Source: an uncultured Caulobacterales bacterium
Lineage (GTDB): Bacteria > Pseudomonadota > Alphaproteobacteria > Caulobacterales > Caulobacteraceae
Length of the DNA stretch: 55,036 nt
Direction: 5' to 3'
NCBI GenBank assembly: GCA_903858185.1
Contig: CAIOHT010000050.1
Location: 1 to 55,036 of the forward strand
In this document: piece by piece, positions 45,201 to 54,353 of the stretch
How positions within the stretch are numbered: position 1 is the stretch's first letter
Layout: each line of letters opens with the position of its first letter
Notes under the pieces: generated by a model
Databases searched by the model: none
Told to the model about the DNA's origin: nothing
The model's input: the letters and a program-made list of their open reading frames with translations, nothing else
Made by a program: the position numbers and the translations under genes

Positions 45201-45504
45201 AGGTGATCTTCGCGGCGGCGCAGGCGCGGGCGAAGGCGGCGTTCTCCGACAGGAAGCCGTAGCCGGGATGGATGGCGTCACACTTCGCCGTCTTTGCCGC
45301 CGCGATGACGCCGTCGATGTCGAGATAGGCCTTCACGCCCGAGCCCTTCAGGGCCACGGCCTCGTCGGCGGACCGCACGTGCAGCGAGGCTTCGTCGTCC
45401 GTGGCGTGGATGGCGACGCTGACGATGCCCAGCTCCGCCGCGGCCCGGGCGATCCGGATGGCGATCTCGCCGCGGTTGGCGATCAGCACGCGCTTGATGC
45501 TCAA
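42265..45504 (-). CDS. Single-chain biotin-dependent acyl-CoA carboxylase
   Basis: 1079 residues. Biotin carboxylase domain (RVLIANRGEIAIRI, HPGYGFLSENAAFA, KAVAGGGGRGMRIV) covers about 1-440. The biotinyl domain has the carrier Lys in EAMKMEHVV (about 509). A carboxyltransferase follows, with both halves fused (YDFTVLAGTQGHMNHKK, CDTPGFMVGPDSEA, GLEGAVRLGY). The layout resembles the one-chain long-chain acyl-CoA carboxylases of mycobacteria rather than a split AccA/B/C/D complex. The substrate is uncertain. Start TTG 45504 was chosen because GGAGG lies 6 bp upstream and gives the family N-terminus. Confidence 0.9.
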   Translation of the reverse strand: MSIKRVLIANRGEIAIRIARAAAELGIVSVAIHATDDEASLHVRSADEAVALKGSGVKAYLDIDGVIAAAKTAKCDAIHPGYGFLSENAAFARACAAAKITFIGPAADALELFGDKAKARALAAKAKVPVLAGTGPIDLAGAKAFFRKNGPMMLKAVAGGGGRGMRIVQTEAEIEFALAACAREAQAAFGDGAVYAEWLVADARHIEVQIVADGRAVLAVGDRDCSIQRRNQKLVESAPAILPEPLRKALHEAAEKLCAAVKYRTLATVEFLVDSKGGFAFIETNARLQVEHTVTEEVTGLDLVRIQFELAAGKTLVQLGLAEAPRPRGFAVQARVNLETLTADGSTLPGGGRLETYEPPSGPGVRVDGYGYAGYVTSPAYDSLLAKVIGRGETMAAACARTARALGEFRLDGVETNAPLLRTVLADPAVTGGIATTRFLEASLAALLANLPAPALRTAEAAPVVAETAFEVLDGAINVTAPLQATVGIIEVSEGDLVAAGQTVAILEAMKMEHVVTAPEGGRVVRIAASKGETLMKGQPILFLEPADVAADAAAEAALVDPDHIRPDLQEVIDRHAFTLDANRPEAVAKRRRTGHRTARENIDDLLDPGSFIEYGALTIAAQRRRRTLEDLIKATPADGLIAGIGAINGHLFPPEKARVAALSYDFTVLAGTQGHMNHKKTDRLLHIVEDQKLPLVWYAEGGGGRPGDTDGTGVAGLDVTTFGKFASLSGEMPKIAIVAGRCFAGNAAIAGLSEIIIATKDSNLGMGGPAMIEGGGLGVFKPDDIGPSDVQWANGVIDILADDEAHATALAKQAMSTFQGRVADWTAPDQRDLRRAIPENRLRVYDIRPLIETLADAGSFLELRRGFAAGMITGFVRIEGRPMGLMANDPRHLGGAIDCDGAEKAARFLQLCDAFDLPVVSLCDTPGFMVGPDSEAAGAVRRVSRQFIAGAKLGTPLFCIVLRKGYGLGAQAMAGGGFHAPVFIASWPTGEFGGMGLEGAVRLGYSKELAAETDPEKNKALFEQLVGRLYAAGKATSMAAALEIDAVIDPAETRRWITRGLDSCPARTKPARRWVDSW

Positions 45505-45557
45505 GGGAATCCTCCGTCGGCTCATACGGCCGTTTGAACGCACCATAGCGTCCCGGC

Positions 45558-45586
45558 TTGACTCTCCAAGCCTGCAGCGCGAGAAC
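45558..45586 (+). promoter_or_regulatory. Promoter of the imuA-imuB-dnaE2 operon
   Basis: TTGACTC (45558-45564), 14 bp, GCGAGAAC (45579-45586): close to TTGACGS-N10/14-GCTANAWC. The -10 overlaps the LexA box, an arrangement expected for SOS repression. Confidence 0.6.
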
Positions 45587-45597
45587 AAAAGTAGAAC
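45583..45597 (+). promoter_or_regulatory. LexA (SOS) box
   Basis: GAAC-AAAAGTA-GAAC, an exact alphaproteobacterial LexA site (direct repeat GAAC-N7-GAAC), 15 bp before the imuA ATG. A further GAAC follows at 45604-45607. Confidence 0.9.
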
Positions 45598-45611
45598 ATT
45601 GGAGAACAGTC

Positions 45612-46388
45612 ATGCCGGCGTCGCGGCTCGCCCGCCTCGCGGCCGTGAAGGGCCAGATCGCCGCTCTGGAAGCGGGGACTCGGACTCCATCTGCGGTTCT
45701 GCCGTTCGGTGACGCGCGTGTCGACGACTGCTTGCCGGGCGGCGGTCTGCCGCTGGGCCGCTGGCATGAACTGACCGGGAGCGGGATGGAAACGGAGACC
45801 TGCGCGGCCACCGCCGGCTTCGCGGCCCTGCTGGCGCTACCCCTGGCGTCGCGGGGTGCGGTGGTCTGGATCCTGCGGCGGGATGACCTCTATGCGCCGG
45901 GTCTGGCGACGCTGGGCTTTCCGGCCCGGCGGCTCATCCAGGTGCGGGTTCGCGACGAAACGGCGGCCCTGATGGCCCTGGAGGACGCCCTCGGCTCGGC
46001 CGGGGTGTCCGCCGTGGCCGCCGAGATCGAGGACGTCGACCTGACCGCCGGTCGCCGGCTGCAGCTGGCCTGCGAGAAGCACGGCGCGACCGGGTTCGTG
46101 ATCCGAAGACGGCCGTTCGGCGGCGCTTCCCGCAAGGCGGCGACCGGCTCGGCGGCCTCCACCCGCTGGCGGGTCAAGGCCGCGGCCAGCGATCCGCCGC
46201 CGGGCGAACCGGGACTGGGGCCGCCCCGCTGGACCGCGGCCCTTGAACGCTGCCGGGGCGGTCGTCCCGGCGAATGGACCTTTGAATGGCGGCAGGAGGC
46301 TGACCATGGCTCGCATCCTCTCGCTGTGGCTTCCGGACTGGCCGGTGACGGTGTGGCGGCGGAAGAACGCGCCCGCCTCCGGGCGTGA
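45612..46388 (+). CDS. imuA: ImuA, translesion mutasome component
   Basis: 258 residues, a RecA-like fold with degenerate motifs: ARLAAVKGQIAALEAG, FGDARVDDCLPGGGLPLGRWHEL, GAVVWILRRDDLYAPGL and GATGFVIRRRPFGGASRKAATGSA. ImuA (ImuA/SulA-like) acts with ImuB and DnaE2 in damage-induced mutagenesis. Expression is expected to be controlled by the LexA box just upstream. It overlaps imuB by 83 bp. Confidence 0.92.
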   Translation: MPASRLARLAAVKGQIAALEAGTRTPSAVLPFGDARVDDCLPGGGLPLGRWHELTGSGMETETCAATAGFAALLALPLASRGAVVWILRRDDLYAPGLATLGFPARRLIQVRVRDETAALMALEDALGSAGVSAVAAEIEDVDLTAGRRLQLACEKHGATGFVIRRRPFGGASRKAATGSAASTRWRVKAAASDPPPGEPGLGPPRWTAALERCRGGRPGEWTFEWRQEADHGSHPLAVASGLAGDGVAAEERARLRA

Positions 46389-47952
46389 TCCCAAATCCGC
46401 TCATCCCGGCGAAGGCCGGGACCCAGGTGTTTTCGGGACAGGTCAGGCTGGCTCGGGCAGGTCAGAAAAAGCCTGGGTCCCGGCCTTCGCCGGGATGAGC
46501 GGTGATAAAAATCCCCTCGCCCTCCTCATCACCGAGCACGGAACCCGCCGTCTCCATGCCCTCGACGCCGGAGCCCGGGCGCTCGGCCTCTATCCCGGCC
46601 AGAAGGCCACGGACGCCGCCGCGCTGGTCCCCGAGCTGCAGACCCATGACGCCGACCCCGAGGGGGACGCGGCGGCTCTGACCGCTCTGGGCGACTGGTG
46701 CGTGCGGTTCTCGCCGGCGGTGGCGCTCGACGGGACCGACGGGCTGTTCCTCGACATCACCGGCGTTTCCCATCTTTGGGACGGCGAGGCGGCCATGCTG
46801 GAGGACCTGCTGGCCCGGCTGGCCGCCAACGGCATCCGGGCCCAGGGCGCGGTCGCCGACACCGCCGGCGCGGCCTGGGCCCTGGCGCGGTATGGCGAGG
46901 GCCCGGTGGTGATCCCGTCGGCCGGCCAGTCCGCTCTCCTGGCCCCCCTGCCGGTGGCCGCCCTGCGACTGGACGCGGCCGCTACAGCCCAGCTTCCGCG
47001 TCTCGGCCTGACCCGGGTCTCGCGCCTGCTGGCCCTGCCGCGCGCGCAGCTGACGCGGCGGTTCGGGCCGCTGGTTGTGCGCCGGCTGGACCAGGCCCTG
47101 GGCCAGGTCGAGGAGGCGCTGGTCTATCGCCGCCCGCCCAGCCCGTGGTTCGACCGGCTGGCCTTCGCCGAGCCGATCAGCGTGCTGGACGACCTGGTCC
47201 GGGTCACCGGCGACATCGCCGAGAGGCTTTGCGAGCGGCTGCGGACGGAGGCGCGCGGTGCGCGGCGGTTCACGCTGACCTTCCACCGGCTCGACGGGAA
47301 GGCCTTCCCCGTCCGCGTCGGCCTGTCGACCCTGGGCCGTGACGCCCGCGCCCTGACCCGGCTGTTCGCGCCCAAGCTGGAGACCATCGATCCCGGCTTC
47401 GGCATCGAGGTGGTCACCCTGACGGCCGATGACGTCGAGCTGGTGTCCGCCGCCCAGGGCCAGCTCGACAACAGCCGCGCCGCGATGGCCGAGGAGGGGC
47501 TGACGGCGCTGGTCGACCGGCTGAGCAACCGGCTGGGCGAGGCCCAGGTCTGGCGCGCCGAGGTGTTCGAGAGCCATGTTCCCGAGCGCGCCGTCCGCGC
47601 CGTCGCGCCGATGACGCCGGCGGCCGCCACGGGCTGGAGTCCGGACCGGCCGCGACCCCTGCGGCTGCTGGCGCACCCCGAGGCGATCACCGCCGTCGCC
47701 GAACTGCCCGACGAGCCGCCTGTCGCTTTTACCTGGCGCGGCCAGCGGCACCGGGTGCGGCTGTCGGAAGGTCCCGAACGCATCGCCGAGGAATGGTGGC
47801 GCAAGCCGATCGACGCGGTCCGTACCGGCCTGGTCCGCGACTACTACCGCGTAGAGGACGACGTCGGCGGCCGGTTCTGGATCTTCCGCGCGGGCCTCTA
47901 CGGCGATCCGGACGTCACGGTGCGCTGGTGGCTGCACGGGGTGTTCGCGTGA
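46306..47952 (+). CDS. imuB: ImuB, Y-family polymerase-like protein, interrupted by an in-frame palindromic element
   Basis: 548 residues from ATG 46306 (AGGAGG upstream). The start [19 protein letters not shown] and later [26 protein letters not shown] are typical ImuB. Between them, residues about 31-66 derive from a 104-bp palindromic element read in frame (AHPGEGRDP and WVPAFAGM). The remainder has the Y-polymerase palm, thumb and little-finger parts but lacks the catalytic acids, as in other ImuB proteins, and a C-terminal domain. ImuB links DnaE2 to the sliding clamp. Its TGA overlaps the dnaE2 GTG. Confidence 0.93.
   Translation: MARILSLWLPDWPVTVWRRKNAPASGRDPKSAHPGEGRDPGVFGTGQAGSGRSEKAWVPAFAGMSGDKNPLALLITEHGTRRLHALDAGARALGLYPGQKATDAAALVPELQTHDADPEGDAAALTALGDWCVRFSPAVALDGTDGLFLDITGVSHLWDGEAAMLEDLLARLAANGIRAQGAVADTAGAAWALARYGEGPVVIPSAGQSALLAPLPVAALRLDAAATAQLPRLGLTRVSRLLALPRAQLTRRFGPLVVRRLDQALGQVEEALVYRRPPSPWFDRLAFAEPISVLDDLVRVTGDIAERLCERLRTEARGARRFTLTFHRLDGKAFPVRVGLSTLGRDARALTRLFAPKLETIDPGFGIEVVTLTADDVELVSAAQGQLDNSRAAMAEEGLTALVDRLSNRLGEAQVWRAEVFESHVPERAVRAVAPMTPAAATGWSPDRPRPLRLLAHPEAITAVAELPDEPPVAFTWRGQRHRVRLSEGPERIAEEWWRKPIDAVRTGLVRDYYRVEDDVGGRFWIFRAGLYGDPDVTVRWWLHGVFA
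46398..46501. mobile_element. Palindromic element inserted in imuB
   Basis: Perfect 30-bp inverted arms (46398-46427 and 46472-46501) around 44 bp. The arm core CCCGGCGAAGGCCGGG is shared with the tkt-purT element. It stays open in the imuB frame. It resembles, in concept, the Rickettsia palindromic elements that insert into genes in frame. Confidence 0.85.
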
Positions 47953-50900
47953 CCCGCCCCCCGACCCGCTACGTCGAGCTCCAGACCACCACCAACTACA
48001 GCTTCCTCGAAGGGGCCTCCCATCCGGGAGAGCTGGCCGTGACGGCGCATGCGCTGGGCATGCCGGCCCTGGGGATCACCGACCGCAACAGTCTGGCCGG
48101 GGTGGTGCGGGCCTGGGCGAAGGCGAGGGACCTGAATACCCGCAGCCTGACCGGCTGCCGCCTGGACTTCAGCGACGGCTCGCCCAGCCTGCTCTGCTAC
48201 CCCTCCGACCGGGAGGCCTATGCCCGGCTGACCCGGCTGCTGACGATCGGCCAGAGCGGGGCGGAGAAGGGCGACTGCATCCTCCTCCTCGACGACTTTC
48301 TCGACCAGTCGGAAGGGCAGCTGTGCCTGATCGCGCCGCCCGCCCGTCTCGATGAGGCGTTCGAGAACCAGGCCCGCCGGCTGCGCGGCGAACTGGGGGA
48401 TCGCGTCTGGCTGGCGGCGTCGCGGAGCTATGGCGCCCGCGACGCCAAGCGGCTTCATCAACTGGCCGATCTGGCCCGGCGCATCGACACGCCGATGGTC
48501 GCCACGGGCGACGTTCTCTACCACGCGCCGGAGCGGCGGCCATTGCAGGACGTGCTGACCTGTATCCGCGAGGGCTGCGCCATCCAGCAGGCCGGTTTCC
48601 GGCTGGAGGCCAATGCCGAGCGGCACCTGAAGTCGCCCGACGAGATGGCGCGTCTGTTCGCGCGGTGGCCGGGCGCGGTTGAACGTTCCGTCGAGATCGC
48701 CGACCGCATCGCCTTCGACCTCGGCAAACTGCGCGAGGAATATCCCGACGAGCCGGTCCCGACCGGCAAGACCGCGATCCAGCACCTGACCGATCTCGCC
48801 TGGGCCGGCGCCGACTGGCGCTATCCGCATGGCGTTCCCCGCAAGGTCATCGACCTGATGAACAAGGAGCTCAGGCTGATCGCCGAGCTCGACTACCCCA
48901 ACTACTTCATCACCGTGCACGACATCGTCCAGTGGGCTCGGGCGCGACCGGTTCCGATCCTCTGTCAGGGGCGGGGCTCGGCGGCCAACTCGGTGGTCTG
49001 TTTCTGTCTCGGCGTGACCGCCGTCGACCCGACCCAGGAAGATCAGGACCTGCTGTTCGCCCGCTTTCTGTCGAAAGAGCGCGGCGATCCCCCGGATATC
49101 GACGTCGATTTCGAGCACGAGCGCCGCGAGGAGGTGATGCAGTATGTGTTCCGGCGCTACGGACGTCACAGGGCGGCCATCTGCGCCACGGTGATCCACT
49201 ACCGGCCGCGCAGCGCCATCCGCGATGTCGGCAAGGCGCTGGGTCTGACCGAAGACATCACTGCGGCCCTGGCGAACACCGTCTGGGGCAGCTGGGGCGA
49301 TGGCGTCCCCGATGAGCATATTCGCCAGGCCGGGCTCGACCCGGAAAATCCCGAAATCCACCGCGCCGTAACCCTGGCGACCGAGCTGCTGAAGTTTCCC
49401 CGCCACCTGTCCCAGCACGTCGGGGGCTTCGTGCTGACCAAACGGCGGCTCGACGAGACCGTGCCGATCGGCAACGCGGTGATGAAGGACCGCACCTTCA
49501 TCCAGTGGGACAAGGACGACATCGACGCCCTGGGGCTGATGAAGGTCGATGTGCTGGCGCTGGGCATGCTGAGCTGCATGAAGCGCAGTTTCGACCTGCT
49601 CAATCTCCACCACGGTGAGGCGCTGGAGCGCGACCACGGGCGGCGGTCGTTCACCGACATCGCCCACGTCCCGCAGCAATGCGCGCAGACCTACGAGATG
49701 CTCTGTCGCGCCGATTCCGTCGGCGTGTTCCAGGTCGAAAGCCGGGCGCAGATGTCGATGCTGCCCCGGCTCAAGCCGCGGAAGTTCTATGATCTGGTCA
49801 TCCAGGTGGCGATCGTCAGGCCCGGGCCGATCCAGGGGGACATGGTCCATCCCTATCTCAGGCGGCGGGACGGGATCGAGCCGGTGACCTATCCCTCGCC
49901 TGCGCCGCCCCATGACCGCGACGAGGTGAAGGGTATCCTGAAGAAGACGTTCGGCGTGCCGCTGTTCCAGGAACAGGCCATGCGTCTGGCCATAACGGCG
50001 GCGGCCTTTTCGGACGAGGAAGCCAACCTGCTGCGTCGCGCGATGGCGACCTTCAAGAACCTGGGCGATCTGGAGGACCACAAGGAGCGGTTCATCGGCG
50101 GTATGGTCGGCCGCGGCTATGATCTGGACTTCGCCACCCGCTGTTTCGAGCAGATCAAGGGCTTCAGCCACTACGGCTTCCCGGAAAGCCACGCGATCAG
50201 CTTCGCCCTGCTGGTCTACGCCTCGTCCTGGGTGAAGTGCTGGTATCCGGATGTGTTCTGCGCCGCGATCCTGAATTCCCAGCCGATGGGGTTCTACCAG
50301 CCGGCCCAGCTGGTCCGGGACGCCCGGGAGCACGGGATCGAGGTGCTGGCGCCTGACATCCTGCACAGCCACTACGACTGCACGCTCGAGCCGGCTTCCG
50401 ATCCGGCCGCGCGGCTGAAGGCGGTCCGTCTGGGGCTGAGGGAAGTGAAGGGGCTCAGGCGGGACGAGGCCGAGCGTCTTGTCGCGGCCCGCGACGCCGG
50501 CGCGCGGACCCTGACGGAGCTGGCCCGCGCCGCTGCGCTATCGCGCCGGTCGCTGGAACTGCTGGCGGAAGCCGACGCCTTCCGCTCTCTCGGCATGGAC
50601 CGGCGGCAGGCGCTCTGGGCGGTGAAGGGCGAGGCGGCGGAGGCGGCGCGGGACGACAGCGCGATGCTGGCCGGCCTGCCGCTGTTCGAGGCGGCAGTGA
50701 ACCTGCCGGCCATGACGCTGCCGCAGCATGTGGCCGAGGACTACCGGACCACAGGTCTGTCGCTGAAGGCGCATCCCTGCCGGTTCTTCCGCGCCTCCCT
50801 GGACCGGATGGGCTGCACGCCGGCCGGCGACCTCCCCGGCGTGAAGAGCGGCACGCAGGTCGCCGTCGCGGGCCTGGTGCTGATCCGTCAGCGGCCCGGC

Positions 50901-51209
50901 ACGGCCAAGGGCGTGATGTTCATCACCCTGGAAGACGAGACGGGCCCGGCCAATGCGGTGGTCTGGAAGAACGTCTTCACCGCCAATCGCCGCCTGGCCA
51001 TGAGCGCCGCCTTCATCGTCGTACACGGCAAGGTCCAGCGCGACTGGGACGCGAAGAACAATCGCGAGGGCCAGGTCATTCACATCGTCACCGAGCGCTT
51101 CACCGATCTGACGCCACAGCTGTCGCGCCTGCGGGAGGAGGGGGGCGTCGAGCCTCGTCCGGGCGAGGCGGTCCGGTCACGCCTGGTCCGCAGCAGGGAT
51201 TTCCACTGA
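47949..51209 (+). CDS. dnaE2: Error-prone DNA polymerase DnaE2
   Basis: 1086 residues from a GTG overlapping the imuB stop. The PHP domain starts [16 protein letters not shown]. The polymerase palm includes [17 protein letters not shown] and [16 protein letters not shown] (catalytic acids near residues 384-386). [21 protein letters not shown] and an OB-type region near the C-terminus follow. Length is typical of DnaE2 and shorter than DnaE1. It copies damaged templates in the ImuA/ImuB mutasome. Confidence 0.96.
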   Translation: MTRPPTRYVELQTTTNYSFLEGASHPGELAVTAHALGMPALGITDRNSLAGVVRAWAKARDLNTRSLTGCRLDFSDGSPSLLCYPSDREAYARLTRLLTIGQSGAEKGDCILLLDDFLDQSEGQLCLIAPPARLDEAFENQARRLRGELGDRVWLAASRSYGARDAKRLHQLADLARRIDTPMVATGDVLYHAPERRPLQDVLTCIREGCAIQQAGFRLEANAERHLKSPDEMARLFARWPGAVERSVEIADRIAFDLGKLREEYPDEPVPTGKTAIQHLTDLAWAGADWRYPHGVPRKVIDLMNKELRLIAELDYPNYFITVHDIVQWARARPVPILCQGRGSAANSVVCFCLGVTAVDPTQEDQDLLFARFLSKERGDPPDIDVDFEHERREEVMQYVFRRYGRHRAAICATVIHYRPRSAIRDVGKALGLTEDITAALANTVWGSWGDGVPDEHIRQAGLDPENPEIHRAVTLATELLKFPRHLSQHVGGFVLTKRRLDETVPIGNAVMKDRTFIQWDKDDIDALGLMKVDVLALGMLSCMKRSFDLLNLHHGEALERDHGRRSFTDIAHVPQQCAQTYEMLCRADSVGVFQVESRAQMSMLPRLKPRKFYDLVIQVAIVRPGPIQGDMVHPYLRRRDGIEPVTYPSPAPPHDRDEVKGILKKTFGVPLFQEQAMRLAITAAAFSDEEANLLRRAMATFKNLGDLEDHKERFIGGMVGRGYDLDFATRCFEQIKGFSHYGFPESHAISFALLVYASSWVKCWYPDVFCAAILNSQPMGFYQPAQLVRDAREHGIEVLAPDILHSHYDCTLEPASDPAARLKAVRLGLREVKGLRRDEAERLVAARDAGARTLTELARAAALSRRSLELLAEADAFRSLGMDRRQALWAVKGEAAEAARDDSAMLAGLPLFEAAVNLPAMTLPQHVAEDYRTTGLSLKAHPCRFFRASLDRMGCTPAGDLPGVKSGTQVAVAGLVLIRQRPGTAKGVMFITLEDETGPANAVVWKNVFTANRRLAMSAAFIVVHGKVQRDWDAKNNREGQVIHIVTERFTDLTPQLSRLREEGGVEPRPGEAVRSRLVRSRDFH

Positions 51210-51240
51210 AACCATGACAGCGCCCCGAGGGGCGGGAAGG

Positions 51241-53067
51241 TCAGGCCGCCGCGACCGCTCCGGACTCGCTCCGCGCCGCGGCGTCGGACAGGGCGGCGAA
51301 CAGCTCGGCCAGATCGATCGGTTTGCGCACCACGCCGTCGGCGCCGGCGGCGCGATAGCGGGCGACATCTTCCTCGAAGACATTGGCCGTCAGCATCCAG
51401 ACCGGTGTCGCTGCCCCCGGCCCGCCGCCGGCGCGGATCGCGCGCAGGGCCGTCAGACCGTCCATCACCGGCATGTTGGCGTCCATCAGGACGATATCGA
51501 AGTCGCCGAGCGCCATGGCCTCGACGGCCTCACGACCGTCCTCGACCAGCGTCAGAATGACGGGCAGGGGCTCCATCAGAACGCGCAGCACGTGACGGTT
51601 GGCCGCGTTGTCCTCCGCGGCCAGCACCCTGAGGGGACGGGCGTCGTCCAGCACGGGCGCGCTGTAGTCGGCAGCGGCTTCCTCACCCGACTCGGCGGCA
51701 GGCGCGACAAAGGCGACCCGGAAGGCGGCTCCGCCGCCTGGCGCGTCGTCAACCGAGATGGTACCGCCGATCAGCGCGATATTGCCGGCGCAGATCGCCA
51801 GACCCAGGCCGGCCCCGCCCAGCGCGCGCCCCTCGGGAGTCTGTTCGAACGTTTCGAAGATCCGTTGGCGGTGTTCAGCGGGTACGCCCGCGCCCTGATC
51901 GAGAACCTCGATGGTCACGGCGAGGTCATCGGCCCGGGCCGAGGCTGACAGCCGGATCGTCACCGCGCCGCCGCGCGGCGAGAACTTCACCGCGTTGGAC
52001 AGAAGGTTGACCAGCATCTGCTCGATCTTGCCGCCATCGGTCATCAGGCCGCAGGGATCGGGCAGACCCTCGACATCAAGCACCAGCGAGACGCCCCGCT
52101 CGGCCGCCCGCGGCGTCCAGATGCGCACCACCGTCGTCGCCATGCGACGCAGGTCGAACGGCGCCGTCTCGACCGTCATCTTCCCGGCTTCGATGCGGGT
52201 GATGTCCAGCACCGAGTCGAGCAGGCGCTTTAGCAGGGCGCCGGCGTCCAGAACCCCGGCCGCCATCTCCTTCTGGGCGACCGTCAGTCTGGTGCGATGC
52301 AGCGCCTCGGTCAGACCCAGGACCGCGTTCAGCGGTGTACGGATTTCGTGACTGGTCATCGCCAGGAAGTCGGACTTGGCCCGGTTTGCGGCCTCGGCCT
52401 GCGCACGGGCGGCCTCCGCCTCGGCGACCATCGCGGTCAGGGCGAAGTTCTTTTCCTCGAGAGCGAGCCGAACCTTCGACAGACTTCGGTCGGTCGATTG
52501 CTGGCGCCAGCTGGCGGCGACGACGGCGACGACGAACACAAGCACGGCGGCGCCGAAATGCGCGCTGGGCATCTGCTGCTTCTGGTCGATGCCGATCCAC
52601 AGCATCGCGCCGATCGACGGGGTGATGGCCGCCAGATACCCAAGCCGGCTCATATGCACCTGCAGGGCGGTGAACATCAGCACACCGATAATCAGCAGGC
52701 CGGACTCGGTTCGCAGGACGCTCGTGGTCGCCACGCTGCGAATCTCCATCGCCATCCAGCAGGCATGGAGTGAGATCAGGAAGACGATCAGGCCGGTGCG
52801 GACGGTCAGATCGCTCAGGGCGCTCCGCGCATCGGGATGTCGCGCTGCGACCTCGACCGACCAGGCGAGGCAGGCGTAGAGCGCCAGGTGCAGCAGACCA
52901 AAGCCGATCGAGAACGACAGCGGCGCAACGGTCGCCAGCAGGCCCGTCAGACCCAACGCCACCGCGAAGCGCACGATGGCCATGCCCCGATAGTGCTGGA
53001 CGTAGCCGTCGAGCCGCAGGCTGTCCGCTGTGAATGAGGTCCCGGTCATTGAGCGACAGGAGATCAT
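51241..53067 (-). CDS. Hybrid histidine kinase with C-terminal receiver
   Basis: About 608 residues. Six hydrophobic helices (from about 28 to 180), a coiled coil (AMVAEAEAARAQAEAANRAK), then HisKA with SHEIRTPLNAVLGL (His about 240). A HATPase with LVNLLSNAVKFSPRGGAV, EVLDQGAGVP and GGAGLGLAICAGN follows, and a receiver with DIVLMDANMPVMDG (Asp about 528). No periplasmic sensor domain is seen, so signals may be detected within the membrane. An ATG at 53049 is an alternative start; neither has a clear ribosome site. Partner unknown. Confidence 0.9.
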   Translation of the reverse strand: MISCRSMTGTSFTADSLRLDGYVQHYRGMAIVRFAVALGLTGLLATVAPLSFSIGFGLLHLALYACLAWSVEVAARHPDARSALSDLTVRTGLIVFLISLHACWMAMEIRSVATTSVLRTESGLLIIGVLMFTALQVHMSRLGYLAAITPSIGAMLWIGIDQKQQMPSAHFGAAVLVFVVAVVAASWRQQSTDRSLSKVRLALEEKNFALTAMVAEAEAARAQAEAANRAKSDFLAMTSHEIRTPLNAVLGLTEALHRTRLTVAQKEMAAGVLDAGALLKRLLDSVLDITRIEAGKMTVETAPFDLRRMATTVVRIWTPRAAERGVSLVLDVEGLPDPCGLMTDGGKIEQMLVNLLSNAVKFSPRGGAVTIRLSASARADDLAVTIEVLDQGAGVPAEHRQRIFETFEQTPEGRALGGAGLGLAICAGNIALIGGTISVDDAPGGGAAFRVAFVAPAAESGEEAAADYSAPVLDDARPLRVLAAEDNAANRHVLRVLMEPLPVILTLVEDGREAVEAMALGDFDIVLMDANMPVMDGLTALRAIRAGGGPGAATPVWMLTANVFEEDVARYRAAGADGVVRKPIDLAELFAALSDAAARSESGAVAAA

Positions 53068-53147
53068 GGTTTCGTGAACATCAGCCTAAGCCGGGCAAGC
53101 CCTCGGGAGGGTGCGCCAGAGTCTTCACCCGGCGGCCGGGTAGGCGA

Positions 53148-54353
53148 TCAGGCCCGATCGAGTCGCAGGATATCCACTGTCTCTCCGCGCTGCGCCGCGG
53201 GCGCCCCGGGCAGCCGCCGCAGCAAGGCATCGGCGGCGGCGAATACGGTCACAAGCGAACTGTCCTGGTCGCGGAAGGCCGTCACGCCGTCCTGGCCGAT
53301 CCGTGCGCGCATCCAGTGTTCGCGAGGGCCATTGGCGGGCAGGGGCTCGGCGAGGCGGGCGGCTTCCATCCGGTGCGGATGCGTCGCGCCCTGCAGCGCC
53401 AGAACCAGAGGCCTCAGGAACAGTTCGGCGCAGACGAAGGCCGAGGCCGGGTTGCCCGGCAGGCCAAGAACCAGCCGTCCATCGGCCAGCCTGCCGAACC
53501 AGGTCGGCTTGCCGGGGCGGACATTGACGGTCTCGACGTCGAGCTCGAGCCCCAGGGGCGCTATCGCCGGCTTGACCAGATCGTAGTCTCCGACCGAAGC
53601 GCCACCGACCGTAACGATCACGTCGGCTGCGACGTCCCGCACAGCCTCGGCGATGGCGTGGGCGTTGTCGCCGGTCGGGGTCAGCCGCGTCGCCAGACCG
53701 CCCCAGCGGCGGATCATCGCCAGCAGGCCTGCGCCGCCCGACTCGTAGATCTGGAACGGCCCGGCTGCCGCGCCAGGCGTCGCCAGTTCCTCGCCGGTGG
53801 CCAGCACCGCGATGCGTGGACGCCGCGCGACGCTCAACTCGCCCCGTCCCGCCGCCGCGGCCAGGGAAAGCCGCCAGGGATCGAGGCGCATGCCGGCGTC
53901 CAGCAGCACGGTCCCGGCCTTGAAGTCACCACCGCGAGGGCGGATGTTGGCCCCGCTATCGCCGATCGGGCCCGTCGTCATGTGACGGCCGTCGGACCGG
54001 ACGTTTTCCTGGATGACCACGCAATCGGCGCCGGCGGGAACCGGAGCGCCGGTAAAGATGCGCACGGCCTCGCCCGGTCGCAGTGGTTCGGAATGGCCTC
54101 GTCCGGCGGCGCTTTCACCGGCGATGACCAGTGTTCCGCCGGACTCGACGTCGGCGCGCCGGACGGCCCAGCCGTCCATCGCCGAGGCATCGAAGGGCGG
54201 CTGGTCGCGGAGGGCGGTGACGGTCTCGGCGAGCACGCGCCCGTCGGCGTCGAGCGTAACCTTTTCAGCCGGCCGGACGACGGCGTGCGCGAGCATGCGG
54301 GCCCGCGCCTCTTCGACGCTGAGCCCCTTCAGACGCGGCGCGGGATCAGCCAA
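53148..54353 (-). CDS. moeA: Molybdopterin molybdenumtransferase MoeA
   Basis: About 401 residues: FDASAMDGWAVR, the domain II GEAVRIFTGAPVPAGADCVV block, AVLATGEEL, VTVGGASVGDYDLVKPA and GLPGNPASAFVCAELFLRPL. MoeA inserts molybdate into the adenylylated pterin made by MogA. No ATG fits; TTG 54353 is the best guess, with other TTG codons to 54374, and the start lies inside or next to the end of the ferredoxin reductase gene. Confidence 0.9.
   Translation of the reverse strand: MADPAPRLKGLSVEEARARMLAHAVVRPAEKVTLDADGRVLAETVTALRDQPPFDASAMDGWAVRRADVESGGTLVIAGESAAGRGHSEPLRPGEAVRIFTGAPVPAGADCVVIQENVRSDGRHMTTGPIGDSGANIRPRGGDFKAGTVLLDAGMRLDPWRLSLAAAAGRGELSVARRPRIAVLATGEELATPGAAAGPFQIYESGGAGLLAMIRRWGGLATRLTPTGDNAHAIAEAVRDVAADVIVTVGGASVGDYDLVKPAIAPLGLELDVETVNVRPGKPTWFGRLADGRLVLGLPGNPASAFVCAELFLRPLVLALQGATHPHRMEAARLAEPLPANGPREHWMRARIGQDGVTAFRDQDSSLVTVFAAADALLRRLPGAPAAQRGETVDILRLDRA

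Noticed and set aside
41689-45537. Very long open frame (1282 codons) antisense to the carboxylase gene
   Set aside because: GC-rich codon use leaves the opposite strand open. The translation is low-complexity (Gly, Arg, Asp, Leu-rich) and the minus-strand product is a clear biotin carboxylase.
46398-46501. Possibility that the imuB palindrome marks a broken gene
   Set aside because: The frame is intact from the conserved start to the conserved end, and the operon overlaps with imuA and dnaE2 are normal.
47898-50372. 824-codon open frame antisense to dnaE2
   Set aside because: Shadow frame without homology; dnaE2 on the plus strand has all family motifs.
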